Of a stretch of 60,451 nucleotides of DNA, positions 15,842 to 23,903 are shown piece by piece. Each line of letters opens with the position of its first letter. The first letter of the stretch is position 1. The translations under genes and the position numbers were made by a program. Source of the DNA: Mesobacterium_A hydrothermale. Lineage in GTDB: Bacteria > Pseudomonadota > Alphaproteobacteria > Rhodobacterales > Rhodobacteraceae. The notes below the pieces were generated by a model that had not been told where the DNA came from, searched no databases, and saw only the letters and a program-made list of their open reading frames with translations. The stretch covers positions 1 through 60,451 of the forward strand of contig NZ_JAYLLH010000027.1 of assembly GCF_035818635.1 (NCBI RefSeq). The letters run 5' to 3'.

Positions 15842-16702
15842 TCACAACAGCGCGGATTTGTCCAGTTCCGCGGCGGTCGCGCGCAGGGTGTCTTCGTGCC
15901 CCAGCCCGAAAATCCAGCCTTCTTCGGGGGACTGCACATCCAGCATCGTGGCCAGCACGGCCGGCGGCAGCGCCGCGATGGCGGCCGCCAAAAGCGCGAC
16001 CTGCGCCGCGTCGCGGATGACCCCGGCGTCCTGCACCTGCCTGACCACATCGTTGATCAGGGACGGCCAGACCTCGACCACCGCAACGGGTCGGGTCAGC
16101 GGCTCGAATGGCCAGACGGCGATCTGCTCCGGAAACCGGTGCCGCAGCCGATGCAGCACCGGCAGCCCGGTCAGCACCTGCCCGCCCACGGCCCCTGCCC
16201 CGCCCAGCTGCCAGCAGGAAAAAGCTCCCTTTGCCGCCTGTTCGCAGGCCCGGCGTTCCGCCATGCCGTGCCCAGCGCGGATGTCCTTGCGCGGCAGGTC
16301 AGGGATGTCTTCGCGCAGGGCGTTGAACCAGAACGGACCGATGCCGGGGAAGCGCCGGTTGAGTTCGGCCCCAAGGTGAAAGCGGCTGTTGCGGTCGGGC
16401 GTATCGTCCAGCCGTTCAGCAAGGAACCGCCAGACGGCAAACGGATCGGCGCGGCCAGTCAGGGCCCGGGCAAAGCCTGCCGGATAGCCAAAGGGGAAAT
16501 CGAAGCCGAGAAACAGGCGCTGGCCGTTTTCCAGGGCGTCGGCGATCAGGTCGGACAGCGCCTGTTCCGCCCGCACCCGGTTGCGCAGATAGACCGGCGT
16601 TTTGCCCGCCTCTGCCATCCAGATCGCATCCTTGCGCGGGCGCGGACCGGTGTCGTTGCCGCCCGACCAGTCCACCATCGCCACACGGTCGAAGCCGGTC
16701 AC
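15842..16702 (-). CDS. conserved protein coupled to mobA, DUF429-like
   Basis: This 286-residue protein has an N-terminal MVDWSGGN motif (Asp near 11) and a second FLGFDFPFG motif near residue 65. The pair looks like an RNase-H/actin-type fold with two acidic strands, as in DUF429-like proteins. I do not know a reaction for it. The start codon is GTG at 16702 and overlaps the mobA stop by 4 bases (GTGA), so it is translationally coupled to mobA and may act in molybdenum cofactor handling. An internal ATG at residue 9 is an alternative start. Confidence 0.6.
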   Translation of the reverse strand: MTGFDRVAMVDWSGGNDTGPRPRKDAIWMAEAGKTPVYLRNRVRAEQALSDLIADALENGQRLFLGFDFPFGYPAGFARALTGRADPFAVWRFLAERLDDTPDRNSRFHLGAELNRRFPGIGPFWFNALREDIPDLPRKDIRAGHGMAERRACEQAAKGAFSCWQLGGAGAVGGQVLTGLPVLHRLRHRFPEQIAVWPFEPLTRPVAVVEVWPSLINDVVRQVQDAGVIRDAAQVALLAAAIAALPPAVLATMLDVQSPEEGWIFGLGHEDTLRATAAELDKSALL

Positions 16703-17301
16703 AACATCGCCTCGGCCCGCGCCAGGTCCTCGGCCCGGTTGATGTTGAAAAACGGGTCAAACGCCCCGGCCGGGACCACCGCATCGCTTGCGCCATGGGC
16801 ATCGGCGAAGGCGCGCACCTTGCGGGTGCCGCCCTCCAGGGCCTCTCGCAGGTCGTCGCGCAGCGTGACAGGCCACAGGCCAAAGGTCGGGTGGCGCAAC
16901 ACTCCACGGTCGGCAACTTCGACCGCGGCCAGCGCCACACCCGCCCCCGCCGCCTGCGCCAGACGCGCGACCAGGTCGCGCGGGAAAAACGGCGTATCGG
17001 CGGCCACTGTCACGACCTGCGCGGCACCCAGTCCTGCCGCCCAGTCCATCGCGGCCAACACGCCTGCCAGCGGCCCGGGAAATCCCGCAACGCTGTCAGG
17101 CAGCACCGGCAAGCCGAACGCCTGGAATCGCGCCGGATCGCCGTTGGCGTTCAGGGCCACTTGTCCGACCTGCGGTGCCAGACGATCCAGCACATGGCGC
17201 AGCAACGGTACGCCGCCCAGGTTCAGCAGCGCCTTGTCAGCCCCACCCATGCGGCTGCCTTGCCCCCCGGCAAGGATGACGGCAGGCAGGTCAGTGGCCA
17301 C
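16699..17301 (-). CDS. mobA: molybdenum cofactor guanylyltransferase
   Basis: This 200-residue MobA transfers GMP from GTP to molybdopterin, making the MGD cofactor for DMSO-reductase-family enzymes. The nucleotide loop LAGGQGSRMGGADKALL is at about 9-25, PLAGVLAAM near 77, and the metal-binding Asp sits in VAADTPFF near 100. The C-terminal FFNINRAEDL is typical. The start codon is GTG at 17301, inside the last 11 bases of the upstream acetyltransferase gene, and its stop overlaps the next gene, so three genes form one compact leftward operon. The moaB gene sits 14 kb away. Confidence 0.92.
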   Translation of the reverse strand: MATDLPAVILAGGQGSRMGGADKALLNLGGVPLLRHVLDRLAPQVGQVALNANGDPARFQAFGLPVLPDSVAGFPGPLAGVLAAMDWAAGLGAAQVVTVAADTPFFPRDLVARLAQAAGAGVALAAVEVADRGVLRHPTFGLWPVTLRDDLREALEGGTRKVRAFADAHGASDAVVPAGAFDPFFNINRAEDLARAEAML

Positions 17302-17752
17302 CGGTCGCCTCTCGGAACAGGCGGTCGCGCTCTGGATCCAGCCATTTCTGCATCAACCGGCATTGCCCGTCCTCATACCCCAGCCTTTGGTAGAACCCGA
17401 TCACGGGAAGGTTGGTTTCACGCACCAGCAGTTGCAGCTTCTTCACGCCGCGCGCCGCCAGCCACGCTTCGGCGGCGTCCATCGCCGCGCGTCCCAGCCC
17501 CCGCCCGCGCATGTCCGGGTCGGTGGCGACATAGTAGACAAACCCCCTGTGCCCGTCGTGCCCCACACCCACCGTCGCCACCACCCGGCCCGTGTCATGG
17601 GCCACCAGCATGTCCGAAGTAGGATGGGCCCGATAGTCGGCGATGTCCTGCTCTGGCGGGTTCCACGGGCGCAGAGTTCCGCAGCGCTCCCAAAGGGCGA
17701 TTGCGCCGGGGACGTCGGCATCGGTGATCGGCAGGAATTCGGGTGGCGTCAC
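17291..17752 (-). CDS. GNAT family N-acetyltransferase (YpeA-like)
   Basis: This 153-residue single GNAT domain resembles the E. coli YpeA type. The acetyl-CoA binding motif A is VATDPDMRGRGLGRAAM (about 76-92), followed by the motif B region with ETNLPVIGFYQRLGYE near 112-127. The substrate is unknown. The start codon is GTG at 17752 with AAGGAAAG upstream on the minus strand. It overlaps mobA by 11 bases, so it is probably co-transcribed with it. Confidence 0.85.
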   Translation of the reverse strand: MTPPEFLPITDADVPGAIALWERCGTLRPWNPPEQDIADYRAHPTSDMLVAHDTGRVVATVGVGHDGHRGFVYYVATDPDMRGRGLGRAAMDAAEAWLAARGVKKLQLLVRETNLPVIGFYQRLGYEDGQCRLMQKWLDPERDRLFREATGGH

Positions 17753-17833
17753 AGGTCTTTCCTTGGCTTGGCAGGCGATTGCATCTTGGCGCGGGGCAGA
17801 TTACGCCTGCCCCAAACCAGACAGGACGATGGG

Positions 17834-18550
17834 ATGGCACGGGCCGAGACAATGTCAAGCTACTGGCGCGGGGTGCGCGATGCGACCCCGTTCCTGATTG
17901 TTGTGATCCCCTTCGCCATGCTGTTCGGGGTATTGGCGACCGAGGCCGGCCTGAACGTCCTGGAAGCGCTGTCGTTTTCCGTTGTCGTCATCGCCGGGGC
18001 GGCACAGTTCACCGCGCTGCAACTGATGATGGATGACGCGCCGGTCTGGGTGGCCTTGGGATCGGCGCTGGCGGTGAACCTGCGGATGGCGATGTATTCG
18101 GCGTCGATCACCACGCATCTGGGCAAGATTCCCATGTGGCAACGGGTCGTCGCAGCCTATTTCCTGGTTGACCAGACCTATGCCCAGTCGGTGGTGGAAT
18201 ACGACCGTCGCCCGGACATGACGCTTGTGGAAAAGACGGCCTATTTCTTTGGAACCGTCACGCCGATCTGCATCCCATGGTACTTTGCCACGCTGGCGGG
18301 CGCCTGGGTCGGCAGCGCGATCCCGCCGTCGCTTGGGCTGGATTTCGCCCTGCCCATCGCCTTTCTTGCAATGATCGGTCCGCTGCTGCGCACCGGCGCG
18401 CATATGGCGGCGGCACTGACGGCGGTGCTGCTGTCGCTGGGCTTTGCCTGGCTGCCGTTCAACCTGGGCCTGATCGTGGGCGGCATCGGCGGGATGATCG
18501 CAGGCGCACGGGTGGAACTGATTCTGGCCCGGCGGGGGATCAAGGTATGA
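17834..18550 (+). CDS. azlC: AzlC family branched-chain amino acid exporter, large subunit
   Basis: This 238-residue inner-membrane protein has about six hydrophobic helices. The AzlC signature is visible: FGVLATEAGLNVLEAL near 31-46, then GAAQFTALQLM and LAVNLRMAMYSASI near 80-95. With AzlD it forms an exporter for branched-chain amino acids or analogues. The ATG at 17834 was chosen (AGGAC upstream); the ATG at 17852 is an alternative. The stop overlaps the azlD start (ATGA). The gene is divergent from the acetyltransferase. Confidence 0.9.
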   Translation: MARAETMSSYWRGVRDATPFLIVVIPFAMLFGVLATEAGLNVLEALSFSVVVIAGAAQFTALQLMMDDAPVWVALGSALAVNLRMAMYSASITTHLGKIPMWQRVVAAYFLVDQTYAQSVVEYDRRPDMTLVEKTAYFFGTVTPICIPWYFATLAGAWVGSAIPPSLGLDFALPIAFLAMIGPLLRTGAHMAAALTAVLLSLGFAWLPFNLGLIVGGIGGMIAGARVELILARRGIKV

Positions 18551-18870
18551 TCGACCGGACAGACCTTTGGATTGTGATCGCGGGGCTTGGCCTGGGCAGC
18601 TTTGGCCTGCGCTTCATTTTCCTCGGCGTTGTGGGGGACAGGCCGTTGCCGGAATGGCTGATGCGGCACCTGCGCTATACCGCGGTCGCCGTGCTGCCGG
18701 CGCTGGTCGCCCCGATCGTGCTGTGGCCCCGCGCAACGGGGGGCGAGCCTGACCCGCTGCGCCTGACCGCTGCTGCCGTGGCCTTTGCCACCGGCTACTT
18801 CAGCAAGAACGTGATGCTGGGAATGCTGGCAGGCGCGGCGGTCATGATCGGCGCCGCGCTGCTGGGCTAG
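18547..18870 (+). CDS. azlD: AzlD family small subunit
   Basis: This 107-residue protein has about three to four hydrophobic helices and the family block RHLRYTAVAVLPALVAP near 38-54. It overlaps azlC by 4 bases and is its partner subunit. It starts MIDRTDLWIVI, typical of AzlD. It ends 6 bases before the stop of a convergent lipoprotein gene. Confidence 0.88.
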   Translation: MIDRTDLWIVIAGLGLGSFGLRFIFLGVVGDRPLPEWLMRHLRYTAVAVLPALVAPIVLWPRATGGEPDPLRLTAAAVAFATGYFSKNVMLGMLAGAAVMIGAALLG

Positions 18871-18876
18871 GCCCGA

Positions 18877-19503
18877 TCACTGCCCGGCGGCAGACAGCTG
18901 TTCATTGAACTTGGCAAGCGCGATTGCCTTGTCGTCGGGGTCGTCTTCCCACAGCTCGCGCGTGCTGACGCCCGGCAGCGCACCGAATTGTTCGGACAGC
19001 TTGTTGGGATACCACGTCACCTTGATCGATTCGAAACCGGGCAACTGCGCCAGCAGACCCGAGGTGACCTTGGCGCATTGCGCCTGCGCCACCGCACCGT
19101 TGGCCTGCGCCAGTCGCAGCGCCTTTTCCGCGACGGCGGCTGGCACTTCGACATGCTGGATCACGGCGTGATAGGTTTCGCGCGCGTGGGCCCGGGTATA
19201 GACGTCTTCGACCACGGGAGTGATGCCGTACAAGACATCGCCGCGCTCGGGGATACGGCTGTGACGTACCGAACCGGCAGGGTCAAAGATCACCCGCTGC
19301 GAGGCGTTGATCATCAGGCTGGTGTGCGCCCCTGCCCCGGTGCGGTTGTTCACCATGGTGTAAAGCGTCAGCGCCGGGGGACCGTCATGCCGATAGGCTG
19401 CGCGCGCGATGACTTCGTCGCTGGCGCTGCTGTCCTTGTTCGGCACAGTGCAGCCAGCCACGCTGGCTGCGGCGCAACCAAGCAGGAAAATCCGTCGTTT
19501 CAT
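18877..19503 (-). CDS. conserved lipoprotein of unknown function
   Basis: This 208-residue protein has a lipoprotein signal peptide: MKRR, a hydrophobic core, then the lipobox SVAGC with Cys18 as the likely lipidated residue. The rest contains LYTMVNNRTGAGAHTSLMI followed by RVIFDPAGS, and an invariant-looking Cys in AQCAK near 142. The His...Cys arrangement could fit a papain-like (NlpC/DUF-type) fold, but I cannot confirm that. The protein probably faces the periplasm. The 29 bases downstream of the cox subunit gene separate the two. Confidence 0.65.
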   Translation of the reverse strand: MKRRIFLLGCAAASVAGCTVPNKDSSASDEVIARAAYRHDGPPALTLYTMVNNRTGAGAHTSLMINASQRVIFDPAGSVRHSRIPERGDVLYGITPVVEDVYTRAHARETYHAVIQHVEVPAAVAEKALRLAQANGAVAQAQCAKVTSGLLAQLPGFESIKVTWYPNKLSEQFGALPGVSTRELWEDDPDDKAIALAKFNEQLSAAGQ

Positions 19504-19532
19504 GAATCCAGTGCCCCCGGGCGTGCGTTCGA

Positions 19533-19667
19533 TCAGCCGTTGACCAGCGCGATGAACAGCAGCGTCGCGATGATGAAGATGATGCTGCGGATGGTAAACT
19601 TGATAAATCCGTCGAACGTCTTTTCCTGAACGGAAATATCCATTTCGCCGTGCTTGTATTCTGCCAT
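19533..19667 (-). CDS. aa3-type cytochrome c oxidase subunit IV
   Basis: This 44-residue protein (MAEYKHGEMDIS...FIALVNG) is easily missed because of its size. It has a short polar N-terminus with HGEMDISVQEKTF, then a single membrane helix (about 24-42). This is the layout of the small bacterial aa3 oxidase subunit IV family (COX4_pro_2 type), whose members contain the motif HG-MDI--QEKTF-GF. It is a structural subunit of the terminal oxidase; the catalytic subunits are not in this window. The ATG is at 19667. It stands between the lipoprotein gene and the DUF6173-like gene. Confidence 0.85.
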   Translation of the reverse strand: MAEYKHGEMDISVQEKTFDGFIKFTIRSIIFIIATLLFIALVNG

Positions 19668-19766
19668 TTTGGGCGTTCCTTCGTGTTGCGGTTTCCTCTC
19701 CGGGAACAGGATTAGCCGATTTGAAATCGCCTGTCAGCCCGCATTACCGCTGCAACCTGTCGCGGC

Positions 19767-20216
19767 TCAGCTCTGCTCCAGCCCGCTGCCCAGACGAAAT
19801 CCGATGCGCCGTGGCGTGGCCTTTTCGACCTGTTTCGGCATCGCCCGCAGAAATACGCTCAGCTGTGTGACATGCTGGATCAACTGTGTCCGCATACCGG
19901 TTTCGTCGGTCCCGTAAAAGGTGACGATGTCGGGATCGAAAAATCCCAGCCCCTCGATTCGCAGAACGCCCGCTTCGCCCCCGGCGAATCCCATCGCGAC
20001 CTCGTGTTCGTTGTCCAACTGCTCCTCGAAATTCTGGATGTACAGAATCAGCCGCTCATAGGCCCATTCCGCTGCGCTCTTGTCCTCGACCGGGGTGCGG
20101 GTGACGGCATCGGGCAGGCGTTCATCCTGCACCTCGCCGCCGGTATGCACATCGCGCTTGCGCGGCAGGGCGTCGGCTTCGTGGGCTTCTGCTGTGGTGG
20201 CGATCCTGTCGTCCAT
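19767..20216 (-). CDS. DUF6173-like cytosolic protein
   Basis: This 149-residue protein has a disordered, charged N-terminal third and a compact C-terminal domain with WAYERLILYIQNFEEQL near 50-66, then GLGFFDPDIVTFYG and LIQHVTQLSVFLRAM. It resembles the DUF6173 family of Rhodobacterales, which has no assigned function. There is no signal peptide or membrane helix. It follows the Lrp gene by 15 bases in the same direction and may be co-transcribed with it. Confidence 0.65.
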   Translation of the reverse strand: MDDRIATTAEAHEADALPRKRDVHTGGEVQDERLPDAVTRTPVEDKSAAEWAYERLILYIQNFEEQLDNEHEVAMGFAGGEAGVLRIEGLGFFDPDIVTFYGTDETGMRTQLIQHVTQLSVFLRAMPKQVEKATPRRIGFRLGSGLEQS

Positions 20217-20231
20217 CCCGGTCCTTTCGGG

Positions 20232-20693
20232 TCAAAGCGGCAGGGCGGTGGTTTCCTTGATCTCTTCCATAACAAAACTGGCGGAAATATCCGAGACCGG
20301 GACACGGGCGACCAGCGCCTTGTAGAACCGGTCATATTCCGGAACATCCGCCACCCGGACCCGCAACAGGTAATCCAGATCCCCCGTCATGCGATAGGCA
20401 CCGACGACCTCGGGCATGGCCTTGACCGTGGATTGGAACCGCTGGATCCAGCCTTCGTCATGCGACGAGGTGCGCACCATCACGATGACCTCCAGCGGGC
20501 AGCCGACAAGATCGGGATCGGCCAGAACCACCCGGCCCCGGATCACGCCGGCCGCCTCCATCTGGCGGATGCGGCGCCAGCAGGCGTTGCGCGACAGGTG
20601 CACCTGTTCCGACACCTGATCGACGGTCAGGCTGCCGTCACGTTGCAGCAGGTTCAGGATACGGCGGTCTGTTTCGTCAAGAATTTCGGTCAT
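20232..20693 (-). CDS. Lrp/AsnC family transcriptional regulator
   Basis: This 153-residue protein has an N-terminal helix-turn-helix (LDETDRRILNLLQRDGSLTV start; LSRNACWRRIRQME recognition region) and a C-terminal RAM effector domain (about 68-148). The effector is likely an amino acid. The start codon ATG at 20693 sits inside a perfect 23-base dyad, a probable autoregulatory operator. The divergent neighbour is a DUF6356-like gene. Confidence 0.92.
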   Translation of the reverse strand: MTEILDETDRRILNLLQRDGSLTVDQVSEQVHLSRNACWRRIRQMEAAGVIRGRVVLADPDLVGCPLEVIVMVRTSSHDEGWIQRFQSTVKAMPEVVGAYRMTGDLDYLLRVRVADVPEYDRFYKALVARVPVSDISASFVMEEIKETTALPL

Positions 20694-20715
20694 TCTTGGG
20701 AATTTATCCCAAGAA
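20693..20715. promoter_or_regulatory. Lrp-type operator dyad
   Basis: TTCTTGGGA-ATTTA-TCCCAAGAA is a perfect inverted repeat with 9-base arms and a 5-base AT spacer. It begins on the last base of the Lrp start codon. A further half-site, TTGGGAT, lies at 20738-20743, about 40 bases away, as expected for the repeated, wrapped binding of Lrp octamers. It probably serves both the Lrp gene and the divergent gene at 20801. Confidence 0.7.
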
Positions 20716-20800
20716 ATTGCAAAATCAATGTGATTTTTGGGATCCGTTCAGCGGCGAACACGGGCACAAACGTTGCACAGGAAAACAAGGAGTCGCCCGC

Positions 20801-21037
20801 ATGACCACCACTCACGCATCCCCGCTGAAGAAGATCTTCCTCGACCACCCCGCTTCGGTCGACGAGACCTATTTCGAGCATATGCGGTTCGCCTTCGGGT
20901 TTTCCTTCTGGCTGGCGGTCGCGGCGGGCGCGGCACTGGTGCATGCAGTAATCCCGGTGCTGTGTGAAACCACCGCCAGCCGGATCACCCGGCGGCTTTA
21001 TGCGCGGATCGAAAACCGCGGCTCTCAGAGCGCCTGA
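20801..21037 (+). CDS. DUF6356-like small membrane protein
   Basis: This 78-residue protein has a polar N-terminus with KKIFLDHPASVDETYFEHM, one membrane helix (about 30-52) and a basic tail. The N-terminal HP-x2-VDETYFEH segment matches what I know of the DUF6356 family; the function is unknown. AAGGAG at 20788-20793 gives a good ribosome site for the ATG at 20801. It overlaps the convergent MBL gene by 13 bases at the 3' end. Confidence 0.72.
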   Translation: MTTTHASPLKKIFLDHPASVDETYFEHMRFAFGFSFWLAVAAGAALVHAVIPVLCETTASRITRRLYARIENRGSQSA

Positions 21038-22065
21038 AAGACGAACGCGCCGTCGTCGCGCAGATCGCGGCGCACAAGCCCGTCGTGGTGCAGATGGTTG
21101 AGGTGAGCAATCGCCTCGACCAGTGCCAGGCCATATTCCCCATCCCCGATGCTGCGCTTGAACAGCGGCGCAAAGCACTCGCCCGCCGCTTTCGGCGTGT
21201 CCAGATAGGCCAACAGCCGCTTCAGCGCGCCGTGGTGGTTGTCGATCAACTGCCGCATCCGCAGGGGCAAGCCGACAAACGGCAGCTTGTGCCCCCCCAG
21301 CACAAGATGATCGGGCCGCGCCAGGCGGCTCAGCCGCTCGCAGGCCTCGATCCAGTCGGCCACCGGGTCGGCATCCGGTTCGGTCGCATAGACCCCGATA
21401 TTGGAACTGATCGAGGGCAAGATCTGGTCACCTGCCAGCACAAGGCTGTCATCGCGGCTCCACAGGGTTGCGTGTTCGGGCGCGTGGCCGTTCCCGATGT
21501 GCACATCCCAATCCCGGCCCGCGGCCCGGAACAGATCACCCTGCCCGATCCGGGTGAACCCCAACGGCATCGGCCAGACGATATCGGCAAAGTTGAAGGG
21601 CCGCTCCGCCGCGCGCTGCTCCAGCAGGTCCGGCCGCATCCCGGCGCGGCGCCAGTGGGTCAGGGTCTCAGCGGTTGGCAGGTCCTGTTCGTCCAGCGTC
21701 AGCATCCGGGCGAACAGCCAGGCGGTGCGCGTCGTCACTAGTTCGGCACCGTGTTCGGACTGGAACCAGCCCGCAAGGCCGATGTGGTCCGGGTGATGAT
21801 GCGTCACCAGCACCCGCCGCACCGGTTTGCCCGCCAGGGGCCCGGCCAGGACCGTATCCCAGATCGCGCGGGTCTTGCGTGTGTTGAACCCGGTGTCGAC
21901 GATGGTCCAGCCGTCGCCGTCGTCCAGGGCATAGACGTTGACGTGGTCCAGCTTCATCGGCAGGGGCAGGCGCATCCACAACACGCCGTCGGCAATCTCG
22001 ACCGCCGCGCCATGCTCTGGCGGCTCGGCCCAGGGATACCGGATACCCTCTGCCGCGCCGTCCAT
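21025..22065 (-). CDS. MBL-fold metallo-hydrolase
   Basis: This 346-residue metallo-beta-lactamase-fold hydrolase has the zinc motif VTHHHPDHIG, preceded by WTIVDTGFN. Later ligands are in GNGHAPEHATLW and LAGDQIL. The C-terminal part (about 250-346) is a helical extension seen in long MBL hydrolases of this group. The ATG at 22065 overlaps the acyl-CoA dehydrogenase stop (TGATG); a GTG one codon upstream is also possible. The coupling suggests it hydrolyses a thioester or lactone product in the same pathway, which is an inference. Confidence 0.85.
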   Translation of the reverse strand: MDGAAEGIRYPWAEPPEHGAAVEIADGVLWMRLPLPMKLDHVNVYALDDGDGWTIVDTGFNTRKTRAIWDTVLAGPLAGKPVRRVLVTHHHPDHIGLAGWFQSEHGAELVTTRTAWLFARMLTLDEQDLPTAETLTHWRRAGMRPDLLEQRAAERPFNFADIVWPMPLGFTRIGQGDLFRAAGRDWDVHIGNGHAPEHATLWSRDDSLVLAGDQILPSISSNIGVYATEPDADPVADWIEACERLSRLARPDHLVLGGHKLPFVGLPLRMRQLIDNHHGALKRLLAYLDTPKAAGECFAPLFKRSIGDGEYGLALVEAIAHLNHLHHDGLVRRDLRDDGAFVFQAL

Positions 22066-23777
22066 CACTGGGCCAGGTCCTCCAGCGTCAGGGCATAGAG
22101 GTCCTCCATCCCGCAGCGCGCCTGTTCCAGCAGGCCCACATGTTCCGGCAACATCCGCGTGATATAGAACCGCGCCAGCCGTTCATAGCTGCCGCCTTTG
22201 TCGGCCATCGCCGCCTGCAGGTGGTAATGCCCGCCCAGCACCCGGGCAAAGCCCTTGAGATAGGCCACGGCCCCGGCAAACCGGTTGCTGAAATCGGCTT
22301 GGCCAATCATCCATTCGGTGGTTTCGCGCAGTGTTTCGGTCGCCTGCCACAGCAGTTCGGCCAGGTCCGGGAAGACCTCTTTCGCGGCTTCGGCCGTTTG
22401 TTCGATCTCTTCGATCTGGCGACAGGCGGCCTCGCCCCCGTCCATCAGCTTGCGGGCGACAAGGTCCATCGCCTGGATGCCGTTGGTGCCCTCGTAGATC
22501 GCGGTCACGCGCACGTCGCGCAGATACTGCGCCGCGCCGGTTTCCTCGACATAGCCCATGCCGCCGTGCACCTGCACGCAAAGGTCGGACACCATCACGC
22601 CGGTATCGGTGCCGAACGCCTTGGACAGCGGCGTCAGGAAGGCCGCCCGCGAGGCCCAGTCCTTGTCTCCGGTGGCGTTGGCAAGGTCGATCGCCTTGGC
22701 GCAGTTCAGCGCAATGCAACGCGCGGTCATCAGATCGGCGCGCATGGTGCCCAGCATCCGCCGCACATCGGCATGATCGGCAATCGTACCGGCCCCCGGA
22801 ACCGGCGTCTTGCCCTGCTTGCGGTCCAGCGCATAGGCCAGCGCGTGCTGATACGCGCCCTCAGCCGCACCGATGCCCTGCCCGCCGACACCGAGGCGCG
22901 CGTTGTTCATCATCGTGAACATGCACTTCATGCCGTCGTGTTCGTTGCCGACAAGCCAGCCCTTGGCGTTTTCGAACGCCATCACGCAGGTCGGGCTGCC
23001 ATGCAGACCCATCTTGTGTTCCAGGCTGACCACGCTGACCCCGTTGCGTTCCCCCGGATTGCCATCGGCATCGGGGATGTATTTCGGCACCAGGAACAGG
23101 CTGATCCCCTTGGTGCCCGGCACGCCGTCCGGCAGCCGCGCAAGAACAAGGTGGCAGACGTTGCCGGTGAAATCGTTGTCGCCCCAACTGATAAAGATCT
23201 TCTGCCCGGTGATGGAATAGCTGCCATCGCCTTTGCGTTCCGCCTTGGACCGCAGCGCGCCCACGTCGCTGCCCGCCTGCGGTTCGGTCAGGTTCATGGT
23301 GCCGGTCCATTCGCCGGAAATCAGCTTTGGCAGATACAGCGCCTTCATCTCGTCCGTGGCGTGGTGTTCCAGCGCCTCGATCTGGCCTTGCGACATCAGC
23401 GGCGCCAGTTCCAGCGACAGGCAGGCCGCGCTCATCATGTCGTTCACCGCCGTCGCCACGGTCAGGGGCAGACCCATGCCGCCGTATTCGGGATCCGCGG
23501 AAATACCGATCCAGCCGCCCTCGGCGATCGACCTGAACGCCTCGGCGAACCCGGGAGAGGTGCGCACAACGCCGTTTTCCAGAAAGGCCGGCGTCAGGTC
23601 GCCGTTGCGCTGCACCGGGGACATGACCTCTTCGCACATCTTGCCGGCCTCGGTCAGGATCGCGTCGACCACGTCGGGATCGGCCTCGGCAAAGCGGTCG
23701 GTCTGACAGATGGCGTCGTAGCCCACGACATTGTTCAGAAGGAAACGAAAATCAGCGACAGGGGCGCGAAATGGCAT
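22065..23777 (-). CDS. acyl-CoA dehydrogenase, DmdC-like large type
   Basis: This 570-residue FAD-dependent dehydrogenase has the extra N-terminal segment (1-40) and the C-terminal extension domain typical of the roughly 580-600-residue class, which includes DmdC (methylmercaptopropionyl-CoA dehydrogenase) and related long forms. Visible motifs are MNLTEPQAGSDVG near 160, the Ser/Trp FAD block ITGQKIFISWGDND near 193, and the catalytic Glu in AIYEGTNGIQ. Whether it acts on a DMSP intermediate or a fatty acyl-CoA cannot be told from sequence alone. It is coupled to the MBL hydrolase. The 126 bases upstream hold only GC-rich repeats. Confidence 0.85.
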   Translation of the reverse strand: MPFRAPVADFRFLLNNVVGYDAICQTDRFAEADPDVVDAILTEAGKMCEEVMSPVQRNGDLTPAFLENGVVRTSPGFAEAFRSIAEGGWIGISADPEYGGMGLPLTVATAVNDMMSAACLSLELAPLMSQGQIEALEHHATDEMKALYLPKLISGEWTGTMNLTEPQAGSDVGALRSKAERKGDGSYSITGQKIFISWGDNDFTGNVCHLVLARLPDGVPGTKGISLFLVPKYIPDADGNPGERNGVSVVSLEHKMGLHGSPTCVMAFENAKGWLVGNEHDGMKCMFTMMNNARLGVGGQGIGAAEGAYQHALAYALDRKQGKTPVPGAGTIADHADVRRMLGTMRADLMTARCIALNCAKAIDLANATGDKDWASRAAFLTPLSKAFGTDTGVMVSDLCVQVHGGMGYVEETGAAQYLRDVRVTAIYEGTNGIQAMDLVARKLMDGGEAACRQIEEIEQTAEAAKEVFPDLAELLWQATETLRETTEWMIGQADFSNRFAGAVAYLKGFARVLGGHYHLQAAMADKGGSYERLARFYITRMLPEHVGLLEQARCGMEDLYALTLEDLAQ

Positions 23778-23903
23778 GGGTACTCTCCAATCCCTTGGCT
23801 TGGCATCCGGGCGGTGGAAGGCTATGCAAATGCACCGCCGCCGGGTTCAGCGTTTAGCCCCCCCGAAGGCGGGTTCAAACAAAAACGCGGCGTCACGCCG
23901 CCG

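Noticed and set aside
14519..17833. A long plus-strand open frame leading into azlC
   Set aside because: Everything before 17834 lies opposite gltX, the mobA operon and the acetyltransferase; the AzlC family match begins only at 17834.
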